In this document: in pieces, positions 9,589 through 18,873 of the stretch | How positions within the stretch are numbered: the stretch's first letter is position 1 | Layout of the letters: every line of letters begins with the position of its first letter | NCBI RefSeq assembly: GCF_009372255.1 | Contig: NZ_LXGN01000045.1 | Span: 1-64,000, forward strand | Length of the DNA: 64,000 nt | Reading direction: 5' to 3' | Origin: Acinetobacter guerrae | Lineage (GTDB): Bacteria > Pseudomonadota > Gammaproteobacteria > Pseudomonadales > Moraxellaceae | Translations under genes and position numbers: made by a program | The notes under the pieces: model-generated | What the model saw: the letters and a program-made list of their open reading frames with translations, nothing else | Databases searched by the model: none | Told to the model about the DNA's origin: nothing

Positions 9589-12015
9589 ATGTCTGAAAAT
9601 ATTATGAATATAGAAACCTTAGAGCCTCAGGTTCCAAGTGTATTACCGCTTTTAGCATTGCGTGATGTTGTGGTGTATCCACACATGCAAATTGCGCTAT
9701 TTGTGGGTCGTGAAAAATCGATCAATGCAGTGGATGTGGCTCGTAACAGTGACAATTTAGTATTTGTAGTTGCACAAAAAGATTCTCTTACCGAAGAAAT
9801 TGATCACGACAACCTTTATAAATACGGTACTGTCGCGAAGATTGTGCAAGTTGTGAATCACGAAAATGATGAAAACTGTATCAAGGTTTTAATTGAAGGT
9901 TTGTATCGTTCAAAATTGACCAAAATTATTGATGAAGACAGCCATTTAACTGCTGAACATCAAATGAGTCCAATGACGGTCAATATGGATGAGAAGGATC
10001 AAGAAACACGTTTACAGGAATTACGTACATTATTTGCTCAATATGCAGAAGCAAAATTACGCAATGCCCGTGAATTAGTAACCGCTGCGAACAAAATTGA
10101 AGATTTACTTCAGTTGATGTTCTTTGTCGCAACTCGTGTTCCATTAAATATTGATGTGAAACAAAAATTTCTGGAAAATGACGAGTTTGAAGCGCACTTG
10201 CAAGAGTTAACCACATATTTAACTCAACAATCTGCTGAACAGCAAATTGAACAAACGTTGCATGACAATGTAAAACGTCAGATGGAAAAAAATCAGCGCG
10301 AATACTTTCTAAATGAAAAAATGAAAGTCATTCAACGTGAACTTTCCGATATGAATGGCGGTGCAGAAGATGACGTTGCTGAAATTGAAAAACGTCTTGT
10401 AGAAGCCGATTTACCTGAGCATGTCCGTAAAAAAGCGGAAGCGGAATTTCGCAAGCTAAAAGCGATGCAACCTGCTTCTAGTGAAGCGGCTGTTGTGCGT
10501 AATTATCTTGAAGTGATTTTGGATACCCCATGGAATACTGCTAGCAAAGTCAGCATTAACCTGAAAAAAGCACAGGAAATTCTGGATGCAGATCACTATG
10601 GTTTAGACGATGTAAAAGACCGTATTGTGGAATATCTGGCAGTTCAGTCTCGTGTGAAAAAACTTCGTGGCCCAATTTTGTGTTTGGTTGGTCCTCCAGG
10701 TGTAGGTAAAACCTCACTGGGCGAGTCTATCGCTAAAGCGACAGGACGCGAGTTTGTCCGTATGGCCTTAGGTGGTGTACGTGATGAGGCTGAGATTCGT
10801 GGTCATCGTCGTACTTATATTGGTGCGATGCCAGGTAAAATTGTGCAGTCATTGACAAAAGTAGGCGTGAAGAATCCTTTGTTCTTGCTCGACGAAATTG
10901 ACAAGATGGCACAAGATTATCGTGGTGATCCTGCTTCTGCCTTGCTCGAAGTACTTGATCCATCGCAAAACAGTAAGTTCAACGATCATTATTTAGATCT
11001 AGATCTAGATTTATCAGAAGTCATGTTTATTTGTACTGCGAACAGTATGAATATTCCAGAAGCATTGCTTGATCGTATGGAAGTCATTCGCTTACCGGGT
11101 TATACCGAAGAAGAGAAAGTCAATATTGCAGAACGTTATCTTGTACCAAAAGCAATTAAAGACAATGGCTTGCGTAGCAGTGAATTAACTGTTCACGAAG
11201 AAGCAATTCGAGACATCGTTCGTCGCTACACACGTGAAGCTGGTGTGCGTAGTTTAGAGCGTGAAGTTTCTAAAATTGCACGTAAAGTGGTTAAAGAAGC
11301 GGTTAGCAAGAAAGCTAAAAGCTTGCACATCGATGTCACAGGTGAAAATCTGCCAGATTATTTAGGTGCGCATAAATTTGACTACGGTATGGCTGAAGAT
11401 GAAGCTCAAGTTGGCCGTGTTAATGGTTTAGCATGGACTTCAGTCGGTGGTGAATTACTTACCATCGAAGTTGCAGCAGTTAAAGGTAAAGGTAAATTCA
11501 TTACCACTGGTTCGCTTGGTGATGTAATGAAAGAATCGATTACCGCTGCAATGACCGTTGTTCGTACCCGTGCAGATGAGCTTGGAATTGAAGCTTCTCG
11601 CTTTGAAGAAACTGATGTTCACGTTCACTTGCCTGAAGGTGCGACACCAAAAGATGGCCCTTCTGCTGGATTAGCATTAACAACCGCATTGGTTTCTGCA
11701 TTTACTGGGATTCCAATCCGCGCTGATATTGCCATGACAGGTGAAACTTCTTTACGTGGTAATGCACTGCGTATTGGTGGCTTGAAAGAAAAACTTTTGG
11801 CAGCACACCGTGGCGGAATTAAGCTGGTATTTATCCCGCAAGATAACGTACGTGATTTGGCTGAAATTCCAGATAACGTCAAAGAAGGTTTAGAAATTAA
11901 AGCAGTGAAAAGTATTGATGAGATTCTGCCACTTGCTCTAACCCAGAAGCCGAAACCATTGGTGAAAGCACCAATCGTTAAGCCTGTCGAAGAATCAAAA
12001 GCGGCACGACATTAA
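9589..12015 (+). CDS. lon: ATP-dependent protease La (Lon)
   Basis: An 808-residue cytosolic AAA+ protease. The start is ATG 9589 with AGGAG at 9579-9583; a GTG six bases earlier overlaps that ribosome site and is rejected. The N-terminal substrate domain opens LPLLALRDVVVYPHMQIALF. Walker A (GPPGVGKTS) is at about 368, followed by Walker B (FLLDEID). The protease domain has the Ser-Lys dyad: Ser at about 692 (PKDGPSAG) and Lys about 43 residues later (RIGGLKEKLLAAHRGG). A DLDLDL stretch is encoded by repeated AGATCT at 10991-11010. Strong single-gene transcription unit with its own terminator. Lon removes misfolded and regulatory proteins. Confidence 0.97.
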   Translation: MSENIMNIETLEPQVPSVLPLLALRDVVVYPHMQIALFVGREKSINAVDVARNSDNLVFVVAQKDSLTEEIDHDNLYKYGTVAKIVQVVNHENDENCIKVLIEGLYRSKLTKIIDEDSHLTAEHQMSPMTVNMDEKDQETRLQELRTLFAQYAEAKLRNARELVTAANKIEDLLQLMFFVATRVPLNIDVKQKFLENDEFEAHLQELTTYLTQQSAEQQIEQTLHDNVKRQMEKNQREYFLNEKMKVIQRELSDMNGGAEDDVAEIEKRLVEADLPEHVRKKAEAEFRKLKAMQPASSEAAVVRNYLEVILDTPWNTASKVSINLKKAQEILDADHYGLDDVKDRIVEYLAVQSRVKKLRGPILCLVGPPGVGKTSLGESIAKATGREFVRMALGGVRDEAEIRGHRRTYIGAMPGKIVQSLTKVGVKNPLFLLDEIDKMAQDYRGDPASALLEVLDPSQNSKFNDHYLDLDLDLSEVMFICTANSMNIPEALLDRMEVIRLPGYTEEEKVNIAERYLVPKAIKDNGLRSSELTVHEEAIRDIVRRYTREAGVRSLEREVSKIARKVVKEAVSKKAKSLHIDVTGENLPDYLGAHKFDYGMAEDEAQVGRVNGLAWTSVGGELLTIEVAAVKGKGKFITTGSLGDVMKESITAAMTVVRTRADELGIEASRFEETDVHVHLPEGATPKDGPSAGLALTTALVSAFTGIPIRADIAMTGETSLRGNALRIGGLKEKLLAAHRGGIKLVFIPQDNVRDLAEIPDNVKEGLEIKAVKSIDEILPLALTQKPKPLVKAPIVKPVEESKAARH

Positions 12016-12033
12016 TCTTATATCTGATTAACT

Positions 12034-12058
12034 AAAGAGAGCTTCGGCTCTCTTTTTT
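12034..12058 (+). terminator. lon terminator
   Basis: AAAGAGAGC, loop TTCG, GCTCTCTTT, then T residues: a perfect 9-bp stem with a UUCG tetraloop 18 bases after the lon stop. Confidence 0.9.
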
Positions 12059-12104
12059 ACATTTATTAGGTTGAAAATTAACCAATAGCACCCATAATAA
12101 AATA

Positions 12105-12217
12105 AGGAATTCATCATTTTCACTATTTTATCGAATTTTCAGTATGGTCATCTGATTCTCCAGACAGATGACCTTTTAATCGCAGTCCTCATACTTTTTA
12201 GGGCTGCGTTTTTTTAT
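12105..12217 (+). ncRNA. Candidate small RNA between lon and rlmH
   Basis: Upstream, TTGAAA (12071-12076) and CATAAT (12093-12098) are 16 bases apart, a plausible sigma-70 promoter placed after the lon terminator. The predicted transcript of about 110 bases holds a perfect 9-bp hairpin (GGTCATCTG 12146-12154 with CAGATGACC 12165-12173). Its loop ATTCTCCAGA exposes UCUCC, complementary to Shine-Dalgarno sequences. It ends in a second hairpin (CGCAGTCC/GGGCTGCG, 12181-12208) with seven T. There is no convincing ORF, and rlmH starts 130 bases later. I do not recognise a named family. An alternative is that the structures belong to the rlmH leader. Confidence 0.45.
12181..12215 (+). terminator. 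Intrinsic terminator of the candidate small RNA
   Basis: An 8-bp stem (CGCAGTCC with GGGCTGCG, one G-U pair), a 12-base loop and seven T. Confidence 0.75.
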
Positions 12218-12346
12218 TGGTTATATTTAGTTTGAATATTCTGCCTAAGGCTTAAACATTCAAACAAGTAATATAACAATCCATATGAAGCATGTTGAGT
12301 TCCTCGTTATACTTATACGTGTTTGCATTTACCATTGGGTCATATT

Positions 12347-12826
12347 ATGAAAATCCGCATTCTGACAATTGGTCAAAAAATGCCAGCATGGGTACTTACA
12401 GGCTTTGAAGATTACTTCAAACGGATCCAACCTTTTGTGCAAACCCAAGTGATTGAACTTGCAATGGCCAAGCGTGGTAAAAATGATTCAGAGGCAGATA
12501 TTTTGAAATACTGTCAGATTGAAGGTGAAAGTATTCTTGCTGCACTAAAACCGAATGAAACCCTCATTGCACTGGAAGTGGGTGGACGTGAATTAAGTAC
12601 CGAGAAGCTTGCAGAAACCATGAAGTCGTGGATGCTAGAAGGCAATGATGTGGCTTTAGCCATTGGTGGCCCTGATGGTTTATCGGATCAAGTTCGTCAA
12701 GCTGCTGCATGGCATTGGTCATTATCAAAACTCACCATGCCACACCCTTTGGTTCGTGTTTTATTGATTGAGCAACTTTATCGAGCTATGAGTATCAATC
12801 ACAATCATCCTTATCATCGTGCTTGA
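12347..12826 (+). CDS. rlmH: 23S rRNA (pseudouridine1915-N3)-methyltransferase RlmH
   Basis: 159 residues from ATG 12347 (MKIRILTIGQKMPAW); an upstream in-frame start at 12323 would add an unrelated leader. SPOUT methyltransferase features: LIALEVGGRELSTEKLA, the knot glycine motif LAIGGPDGLS and the conserved C-terminus LTMPHPLVRVLLIEQLYRA followed by MSINHNHPYHRA. It methylates pseudouridine 1915 in helix 69 of the 70S ribosome using SAM. The length is close to the usual 155. It is commonly linked with rsfS or mrdA; here it stands alone, some 8 kb from mrdA. Confidence 0.96.
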   Translation: MKIRILTIGQKMPAWVLTGFEDYFKRIQPFVQTQVIELAMAKRGKNDSEADILKYCQIEGESILAALKPNETLIALEVGGRELSTEKLAETMKSWMLEGNDVALAIGGPDGLSDQVRQAAAWHWSLSKLTMPHPLVRVLLIEQLYRAMSINHNHPYHRA

Positions 12827-12907
12827 TCCATCGCTTGAAACAAAATCATTCACCTAAAGCAATATTTCTTTGGCAAGATAACGAGATATTTGCATGAGAT
12901 TAGCAGC

Positions 12908-13684
12908 ATGAATTTACAAACACTTCCGGGTCTATTTATTTCTCATGGCTCCCCCATGCTTGCGCTTGATCCTGAACAAGTTGGGCCTGCCTTGCATCGT
13001 TTGAGTTTTAATTTACCCAAGCCTCAAGCTATTGTCATCATGTCTGCACACTGGGAAAGTCAGTCACTGGAAATCAGTACTTCAACGCGTCCACAGACAT
13101 GGCATGACTTTCGTGGCTTCCCCGAAGCGTTATATCAAATTCATTATCCTGCCCCAGGTCAACCAGAACTAGCCGAAGAGATTTTAAGACTATTAGCTGA
13201 ACATCATATTCCTGCACATGCCAATAGCACTCGACCACGTGATCATGGCGTCTGGATGCCTTTGTTGCATATGTATCCAGATGCAGATATTGCTGTCGTT
13301 GAGATTTCATTGCCTATGAATATGAATGCAGATGAAATTTATCAAATTGGCAAAGTGCTTGCCTCATTACGTGAACGCCAGATTCTTTTAATTGGTTCAG
13401 GCAGTATTACGCATAATTTGGCTGAATTATCATGGGATGGGAACGCACAACATATCCCAGAATGGGCTTCAACTTTTCGTAATTACGTGGTAAATAAATT
13501 AACGCATCAGGACTATGATGCTGTACTCAACTGGCCAGATATTCCTTATATCGAACGTAATCACCCAAGTTTGGAACATTTTGCTCCCCTGTTTTTTGCA
13601 ATGGGTACAGGTCATCGTTTTTCAATTGTACATAGTAGTTTTTCTATGGGTGCTTTAGGTATGGATATTTATCGTTTTGACTAA
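12908..13684 (+). CDS. ygiD: LigB-type extradiol dioxygenase (4,5-DOPA dioxygenase / YgiD-like)
   Basis: 258 residues from ATG 12908, preceded by GAGAT; an upstream TTG (12890) is in frame but less likely. Class III extradiol dioxygenase features: GLFISHGSPMLAL and IVIMSAHWES supply two metal or catalytic His residues, RDHGVWMPLLHMYPDADI a third, and LIGSGSITHNL a conserved glycine-rich turn. E. coli YgiD cleaves L-DOPA at the 4,5 position with a divalent metal, but the physiological substrate in bacteria is uncertain. No linked catechol pathway genes occur here. Confidence 0.85.
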   Translation: MNLQTLPGLFISHGSPMLALDPEQVGPALHRLSFNLPKPQAIVIMSAHWESQSLEISTSTRPQTWHDFRGFPEALYQIHYPAPGQPELAEEILRLLAEHHIPAHANSTRPRDHGVWMPLLHMYPDADIAVVEISLPMNMNADEIYQIGKVLASLRERQILLIGSGSITHNLAELSWDGNAQHIPEWASTFRNYVVNKLTHQDYDAVLNWPDIPYIERNHPSLEHFAPLFFAMGTGHRFSIVHSSFSMGALGMDIYRFD

Positions 13685-13854
13685 GCCGATAAGTTTGTTT
13701 ATTTCTTAAATTTTTATTAATTTATTGCGATCTGAAGTTTAGTCATTGTTGCAAAATAGATACAATCTGAAACTGAAAGCCTTCATTGTGCTTGTTTTAT
13801 TTATTAATTAATCTATTAACATACAGTCTGTTAAAGTCATTACTGTCCCATTAA

Positions 13855-14622
13855 ATGAAAACAAGATATTTAGTCCTTGCTCTTTTACCCTTTTCAATTG
13901 TGGCATGCCAATCTGTAAAACAGACTTCAGCTCCTGCCGTAATTAGTGCAGAAAAACAAATGAATGCAAATAAAATTTTGAGTGCTTACACTTGGGCCTA
14001 CCAACCAGAGGGGGCACCTCGTCCAATCCAATTGAATTTTTCAGAAAATCGTCTCAACATTATTACAGGTTGTAATAATCAAGGCGGTTCATGGAAAATT
14101 GAAAATAATCAATTGATCACCTCATCTTTGGTTTCTACCATGAAAGCCTGTGAACCAGCTCTTATGAAAAATGAGCAATTTTCAAGCAGCTTGTTCAGCG
14201 ATCAACAGAATAAATTTGAATTAAATACATCCTCCATTGAGCAACCAAGCTTAACGATTACGGCATCAAATGGTCAAAAGTATGAGTTTAAAGGGACAAT
14301 GACCCCTGAAACCAAGTATCAGTCTCAAGGTGAAATTATTTTTCTGGAAATTTCTCCAGAAACTAAACAATGTACTGGTGTAGCACCACAAACTTGCTTA
14401 CAGGTTCGTGAAATTAAATATGATAGCAAAGGAATTAAAACTCAAGTCGATAAAGACTGGACACTGTTTTATGACCAAATCGAAGGTTATCAACATCACG
14501 ATGATCAACGCGTGATTATCCGTGTAAAACGTTATGAACGTAAAAATCCTGCTGCCGATCAATCAAAATATGCCTATGTGCATGATATGACAGTTGAACA
14601 GGAAATCGTGAAAAAACCTTAA
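13855..14622 (+). CDS. META/DUF4377-type lipoprotein
   Basis: A 255-residue putative lipoprotein with lipobox SIVAC at residues 15-19. Residues 40-140 resemble a META domain (LNFSENRLNIITGCNNQGGSW, then MKACEPALMKNEQF), as in HslJ. The C-terminal 100 residues resemble DUF4377 (FLEISPETKQCTGVAPQTCL, then KDWTLFYDQIEGYQHH). The position after the lipobox is Q, not D, so outer-membrane sorting is likely. HslJ-type domains are linked to heat or novobiocin resistance, but no function is demonstrated for this architecture. It forms a single-gene unit that converges on gdhA. Confidence 0.75.
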   Translation: MKTRYLVLALLPFSIVACQSVKQTSAPAVISAEKQMNANKILSAYTWAYQPEGAPRPIQLNFSENRLNIITGCNNQGGSWKIENNQLITSSLVSTMKACEPALMKNEQFSSSLFSDQQNKFELNTSSIEQPSLTITASNGQKYEFKGTMTPETKYQSQGEIIFLEISPETKQCTGVAPQTCLQVREIKYDSKGIKTQVDKDWTLFYDQIEGYQHHDDQRVIIRVKRYERKNPAADQSKYAYVHDMTVEQEIVKKP

Positions 14623-14644
14623 TTTAAGAATATAAGCATAAAAA

Positions 14645-14677
14645 ACCGATGCATTAAATGATGCATCGGTTTTTTTA
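14645..14677. terminator. Bidirectional terminator between the META lipoprotein gene and gdhA
   Basis: ACCGATGCAT and ATGCATCGGT form a 10-bp stem flanked by A residues on the left and T residues on the right, so it can end both convergent transcripts. Confidence 0.9.
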
Positions 14678-14700
14678 TTTCTTTTTAGAACATAATGGGC

Positions 14701-16047
14701 TTAGAACACGCCTTGCGCCAGCATGGCATCAGCGACTTTGACAAAACCAGCAATATTGGCGCCATCTACATAATTCACAGAACCATCCTCTTTAGTACCA
14801 TATTTCACACAGTTGGCATGAATGTCTTTCATAATCGCATGTAAACGCTCATCAACTTCGGCATGTGACCAAGCTAAACGACTTGCATTTTGCGACATTT
14901 CAAGACCAGAAGTTGCAACACCACCCGCATTTGATGCTTTGCCTGGTGCATATAAAATTTTGGCATCAATAAACTTTTCGACAGCTTCGAGTGTTGAAGG
15001 CATGTTTGCGCCTTCTGCCACACAAATCACGCCATTTTGAATTAAAACTTCTGCATCTTCAGCATTTAATTCATTTTGAGTAGCACATGGCAATGCTATA
15101 TCGACTGGAATATGCCACGGCGTTTTTCCTTCAAAATATTCAAAGCCATGTTTGGAAGCAAACTCAGAAATACGACCACGTTTTTTATTTTTGAGTTCCA
15201 TTACTTCGACCAAGAGTTCATCGGTAAAGCCATTTTTTAAATAAACCGTACCGTTAGAATCCGACAATGTCACGACTTTTGCGCCTAAAAACATCGCTTT
15301 TTCAGCCGCAAACTGGGCGACATTTCCCGAGCCTGAAATTGCAACAGTTTTACCCTGAAAGTGGGTTCCATGTGTTTTTAGCATTTCTTCAGCAAAATAA
15401 ACTGTACCGTATCCTGTCGCTTCAGGGCGCATTAAACTTCCGCCAAAAGAAACTCCCTTACCTGTAAATACAGATGAGGTATTATTACTTAGCTTTTTCA
15501 TCATGCCTGCCATATAGCCGACTTCACGTCCACCCACGCCAATATCACCAGCAGGAATATCGGTATCTGACCCTAAATGACGATAAAGCTCAATCATTAA
15601 TGCCTGACAAAACCGCATGATTTCGCCTTCAGACTTTCCTTTTGGATCAAAATCGGAACCGCCTTTGCCGCCCCCCATAGGTAATGTCGTCAAGGCATTT
15701 TTAAAAGTCTGTTCAAAACCTAAAAACTTGAGAATAGATAGATTGACAGATGGGTGAAAACGCATCCCGCCTTTAAAAGGGCCAATCGCAGAATTATATT
15801 GCACACGGAAAGCACGATTGACTTGCGTTTGACCTTGATCATCAACCCATGCTACACGAAACTGAATTGCACGTTCAGGCTCAACCAGACGTTCTAGTAA
15901 AGCATAATTTGCGTATTCAGGATTCTTCTCGATGAAAGGCCACAAGCTCATCATAACTTCTTCAACAGCTTGTAAGAATTCTGGTTGGTGTGGGTCTCGT
16001 GCTTTCACAGCATGTAGGAAGTCGTTAAGGCTACTACTATCTTTCAA
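14701..16047 (-). CDS. gdhA: NADP-specific glutamate dehydrogenase
   Basis: 448 residues. I chose the TTG at 16047 (MKDSSSLNDFLHAV) because GAGG sits exactly 8 bases upstream and the resulting length and N-terminus match E. coli GdhA (447 residues, MDQTYSLESFLNHV). The longer TTG start at 16077 has only a distant GAGA. Signatures: GPFKGGMRFHPSVN, LPMGGGKGGSDFDPKGK with the catalytic Lys, AGDIGVGGREVGYMAG, and the dinucleotide-binding GSGNVAQ. It assimilates ammonia into glutamate at high ammonium, and could take up the ammonia produced by the urease and guanidine systems in this window. Confidence 0.96.
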   Translation of the reverse strand: MKDSSSLNDFLHAVKARDPHQPEFLQAVEEVMMSLWPFIEKNPEYANYALLERLVEPERAIQFRVAWVDDQGQTQVNRAFRVQYNSAIGPFKGGMRFHPSVNLSILKFLGFEQTFKNALTTLPMGGGKGGSDFDPKGKSEGEIMRFCQALMIELYRHLGSDTDIPAGDIGVGGREVGYMAGMMKKLSNNTSSVFTGKGVSFGGSLMRPEATGYGTVYFAEEMLKTHGTHFQGKTVAISGSGNVAQFAAEKAMFLGAKVVTLSDSNGTVYLKNGFTDELLVEVMELKNKKRGRISEFASKHGFEYFEGKTPWHIPVDIALPCATQNELNAEDAEVLIQNGVICVAEGANMPSTLEAVEKFIDAKILYAPGKASNAGGVATSGLEMSQNASRLAWSHAEVDERLHAIMKDIHANCVKYGTKEDGSVNYVDGANIAGFVKVADAMLAQGVF

Positions 16048-16376
16048 CGCTTCGTCCTCAATTATAAAGTGATTCAATATTGTGCAAATTTCTCAATGAA
16101 TGATAAATTTTAGAGCAATTGATTAAATAATGTTTAGCCCACAAGCTCAATCATTATTTATAATTTTTTATTTTTATTTCTAATTCATATAATTAGTTTA
16201 AACGTTTTATTCAATTCGTTATATCAATTTTTTAGTTTTTGCGCTATTTTAATGCGTTTATAGGATCAAAATAGATCAATATCTTCAAGCTTTTTTCATG
16301 CTAAAATAGCACATTGACTTGTGTATCAATATTCTCACTGCTTCTTATTTAATCTTTTCTTCAGTTTGCAAAATCC
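16048..16376. other. AT-rich divergent spacer, gdhA / rnfB promoters
   Basis: 329 bases between divergent genes. I searched it for a GG-N10-GC sigma-54 pattern and found none, which sets gdhA apart from the nitrogen-scavenging operons further on. I see no other structured element. Confidence 0.5.
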
Positions 16377-17171
16377 ATGAATGCTGCTATTACGCTAATC
16401 CGTGAAATTGATGCTTTATTGCCCCAAACCCAATGTGGTTTATGTGGACACCGTGACGGATGTTTACCTTATGCAAAGTCCATTGTAGACGGCGAAGATG
16501 CAAATAAATGTGTTCCGGGTGGACAGCCTGTTGCTGATGCACTTGCAACGCTATTACAGCGCCCTCATTTACAAGCCGAAGCTAGTGTCTGGCCAATTCA
16601 AGTCGATGGTCGACCACAACGAATGAAAGCGATTATTCGTGAAGATGAATGTATTGGTTGCACTAAATGTATCAATGCCTGTCCAGTGGATGCGATCATT
16701 GGAAGTGGCAAACTGATGCATAGTATTTTGACTGACCTGTGTACAGGCTGCGAGCTGTGTATTCCACCGTGCCCTGTAGATTGTATCGATCTGGTTGAAG
16801 ACCTTCAGCCACTTTTAACACCTGTGCAAAGACAACAAGAACAAAGTGACTTAAGACAGCGTTACTATGCGCATATTCAACGTGAAGAATTAAGACGTGC
16901 GCATCGTAAAGGACCTGTCGTTCGTGCAGAAATTGATACTGAATTATTTGCCCAGTTTTCCAGTGCCATTAAAGAAGTTCCAGCGATCGAACGGCTTGAA
17001 GATAAGACTAAAATTACAATTGCAATGGATGCAAAAACCACAATAGAGCTTGCTAAACTTCGGACTCAAATTAAAAAGCTAGAAAAGCAGTTAAGTGTTC
17101 GTTCTGATCCAGCAAAACAGCAACAACTTGCTCAATTACAGCAACGTTTAGGCGAAATTCAGGAGCTTTAA
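16377..17171 (+). CDS. rnfB: RnfB/RsxB-like ferredoxin, orphan
   Basis: 264 residues. An N-terminal Fe-S domain ([20 protein letters not shown], then DANKCVPGG) is followed at about 95-150 by two 4Fe-4S ferredoxin motifs ([12 protein letters not shown] and [12 protein letters not shown]). A charged, coiled-coil-like tail (200-264, [14 protein letters not shown]) completes it. Unlike classical RnfB it lacks the N-terminal membrane anchor, and no rnfA, C, D, G or E is adjacent. It lies directly against nth (stop followed at once by ATG), the same neighbour as at the end of rnf operons. It probably donates electrons to soluble partners; which ones is unknown. Confidence 0.88.
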   Translation: MNAAITLIREIDALLPQTQCGLCGHRDGCLPYAKSIVDGEDANKCVPGGQPVADALATLLQRPHLQAEASVWPIQVDGRPQRMKAIIREDECIGCTKCINACPVDAIIGSGKLMHSILTDLCTGCELCIPPCPVDCIDLVEDLQPLLTPVQRQQEQSDLRQRYYAHIQREELRRAHRKGPVVRAEIDTELFAQFSSAIKEVPAIERLEDKTKITIAMDAKTTIELAKLRTQIKKLEKQLSVRSDPAKQQQLAQLQQRLGEIQEL

Positions 17172-17870
17172 ATGGCAGTGAAGAATATGACCAAAAAACA
17201 GATTCAAACGTTTTTTGAGCGTCTACGTGCGCAGCGACCTCATCCGCAAACTGAACTCAAATACGCTTCACCATTTGAACTCCTTATTGCAGTAATGCTC
17301 TCAGCTCAAGCGACAGATGTGAGCGTTAATAAAGCCACCGATAAACTCTACCCGATTGCCAATACACCTGCACAAATTTATGCATTAGGTGTTGAGGGAC
17401 TCAAGCAATATATTAAAACGATTGGGTTGTACAATGCTAAAGCAGAAAATGTCATCAAGACGTGTCAGATTTTGCTGGAAAAGCATCAGGGCGAAGTTCC
17501 ACAAACTCGTGCTGAATTAGAAGCCTTACCTGGTGTCGGTCGTAAAACAGCCAATGTCGTGTTAAATACTGCTTTTGGTCAACCAACAATGGCTGTCGAT
17601 ACTCATATCTTTCGTGTGGGAAATCGTACAGGTTTGGCAATTGGAAAAAATGTACTAGAAGTAGAACACCGACTGATTAAAGTGATTCCTAAAGAGTTTA
17701 TTGTAGATGCACATCACTGGTTAATCTTACATGGGCGTTATTGCTGTATTGCCCGTAAACCTAAATGCGGTGAATGTGTGGTATCAGATGTTTGCAACTG
17801 GCCTGAGCGTTTTGAGTTTGGCGCACATAAAGGTTCTTTAGCCCCTACAGCAACTTCATCGCTAACGTAG
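17172..17870 (+). CDS. nth: Endonuclease III
   Basis: 232 residues, starting immediately after the rnfB stop, so the two are cotranscribed. A helix-hairpin-helix (LPGVGRKTANVVLNTAF) carries the catalytic Lys, followed by the catalytic Asp in AVDTHIFRV. A C-terminal [4Fe-4S] cluster motif C-x6-C-x2-C-x5-C is visible in CCIARKPKCGECVVSDVC. It is a bifunctional DNA glycosylase/AP lyase that removes oxidised pyrimidines in base excision repair. The C-terminal 15 residues after ERFEFG extend beyond the usual length. Confidence 0.97.
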   Translation: MAVKNMTKKQIQTFFERLRAQRPHPQTELKYASPFELLIAVMLSAQATDVSVNKATDKLYPIANTPAQIYALGVEGLKQYIKTIGLYNAKAENVIKTCQILLEKHQGEVPQTRAELEALPGVGRKTANVVLNTAFGQPTMAVDTHIFRVGNRTGLAIGKNVLEVEHRLIKVIPKEFIVDAHHWLILHGRYCCIARKPKCGECVVSDVCNWPERFEFGAHKGSLAPTATSSLT

Positions 17871-17888
17871 TACCAAAGAATTTCATCT

Positions 17889-18068
17889 TTATTTTTTCTT
17901 GTTTAGCGATGAGTCTAAATTGTCGTGTTGCAACGATTTTACTTGGGTTTTTTCTAATGCTTCCTGCTTTTGTACACGACGCAACATTTTATGACTGATA
18001 AAAAATAAATAGCCAAGTCCAATTAAACTTACAACCACCAAAAGTGTTAAAGCGATCTTCAAAATCAT
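17889..18068 (-). CDS. Small single-pass membrane protein, hypothetical
   Basis: 59 residues from ATG 18068: MILKIALTLLVVVSLIGLGY, then LFFISHKMLRRVQKQEALEK and a polar Lys-rich tail ending NKKK. Residues 5-24 form one clear transmembrane helix, followed by a positively charged stretch that predicts a cytoplasmic C-terminus. It lies on the strand opposite nth and downstream of adk, beyond a hairpin. I do not recognise a family and there is no strong ribosome site, but the membrane helix with a basic flank looks like a real protein. Confidence 0.6.
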   Translation of the reverse strand: MILKIALTLLVVVSLIGLGYLFFISHKMLRRVQKQEALEKTQVKSLQHDNLDSSLNKKK

Positions 18069-18083
18069 GACCTAATAAAACAA

Positions 18084-18111
18084 AAAGAGCCCTATCATAA
18101 CAGAGCTCTTT
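18084..18111 (-). terminator. Probable adk terminator
   Basis: On the minus strand, AAAGAGC and GCTCTTT form a 7-bp stem ending in a short T run, 20 bases after the adk stop and just before the 59-residue ORF. Confidence 0.6.
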
Positions 18112-18130
18112 CAAAACAAAATCTTTAGAG

Positions 18131-18802
<672 letters not shown>

Positions 18803-18873
18803 TCATTAAGAACAATTTTCATGATGTCTTTGACTATGGTTGTATAGACCATACCTACCAACATCTAATTAAA

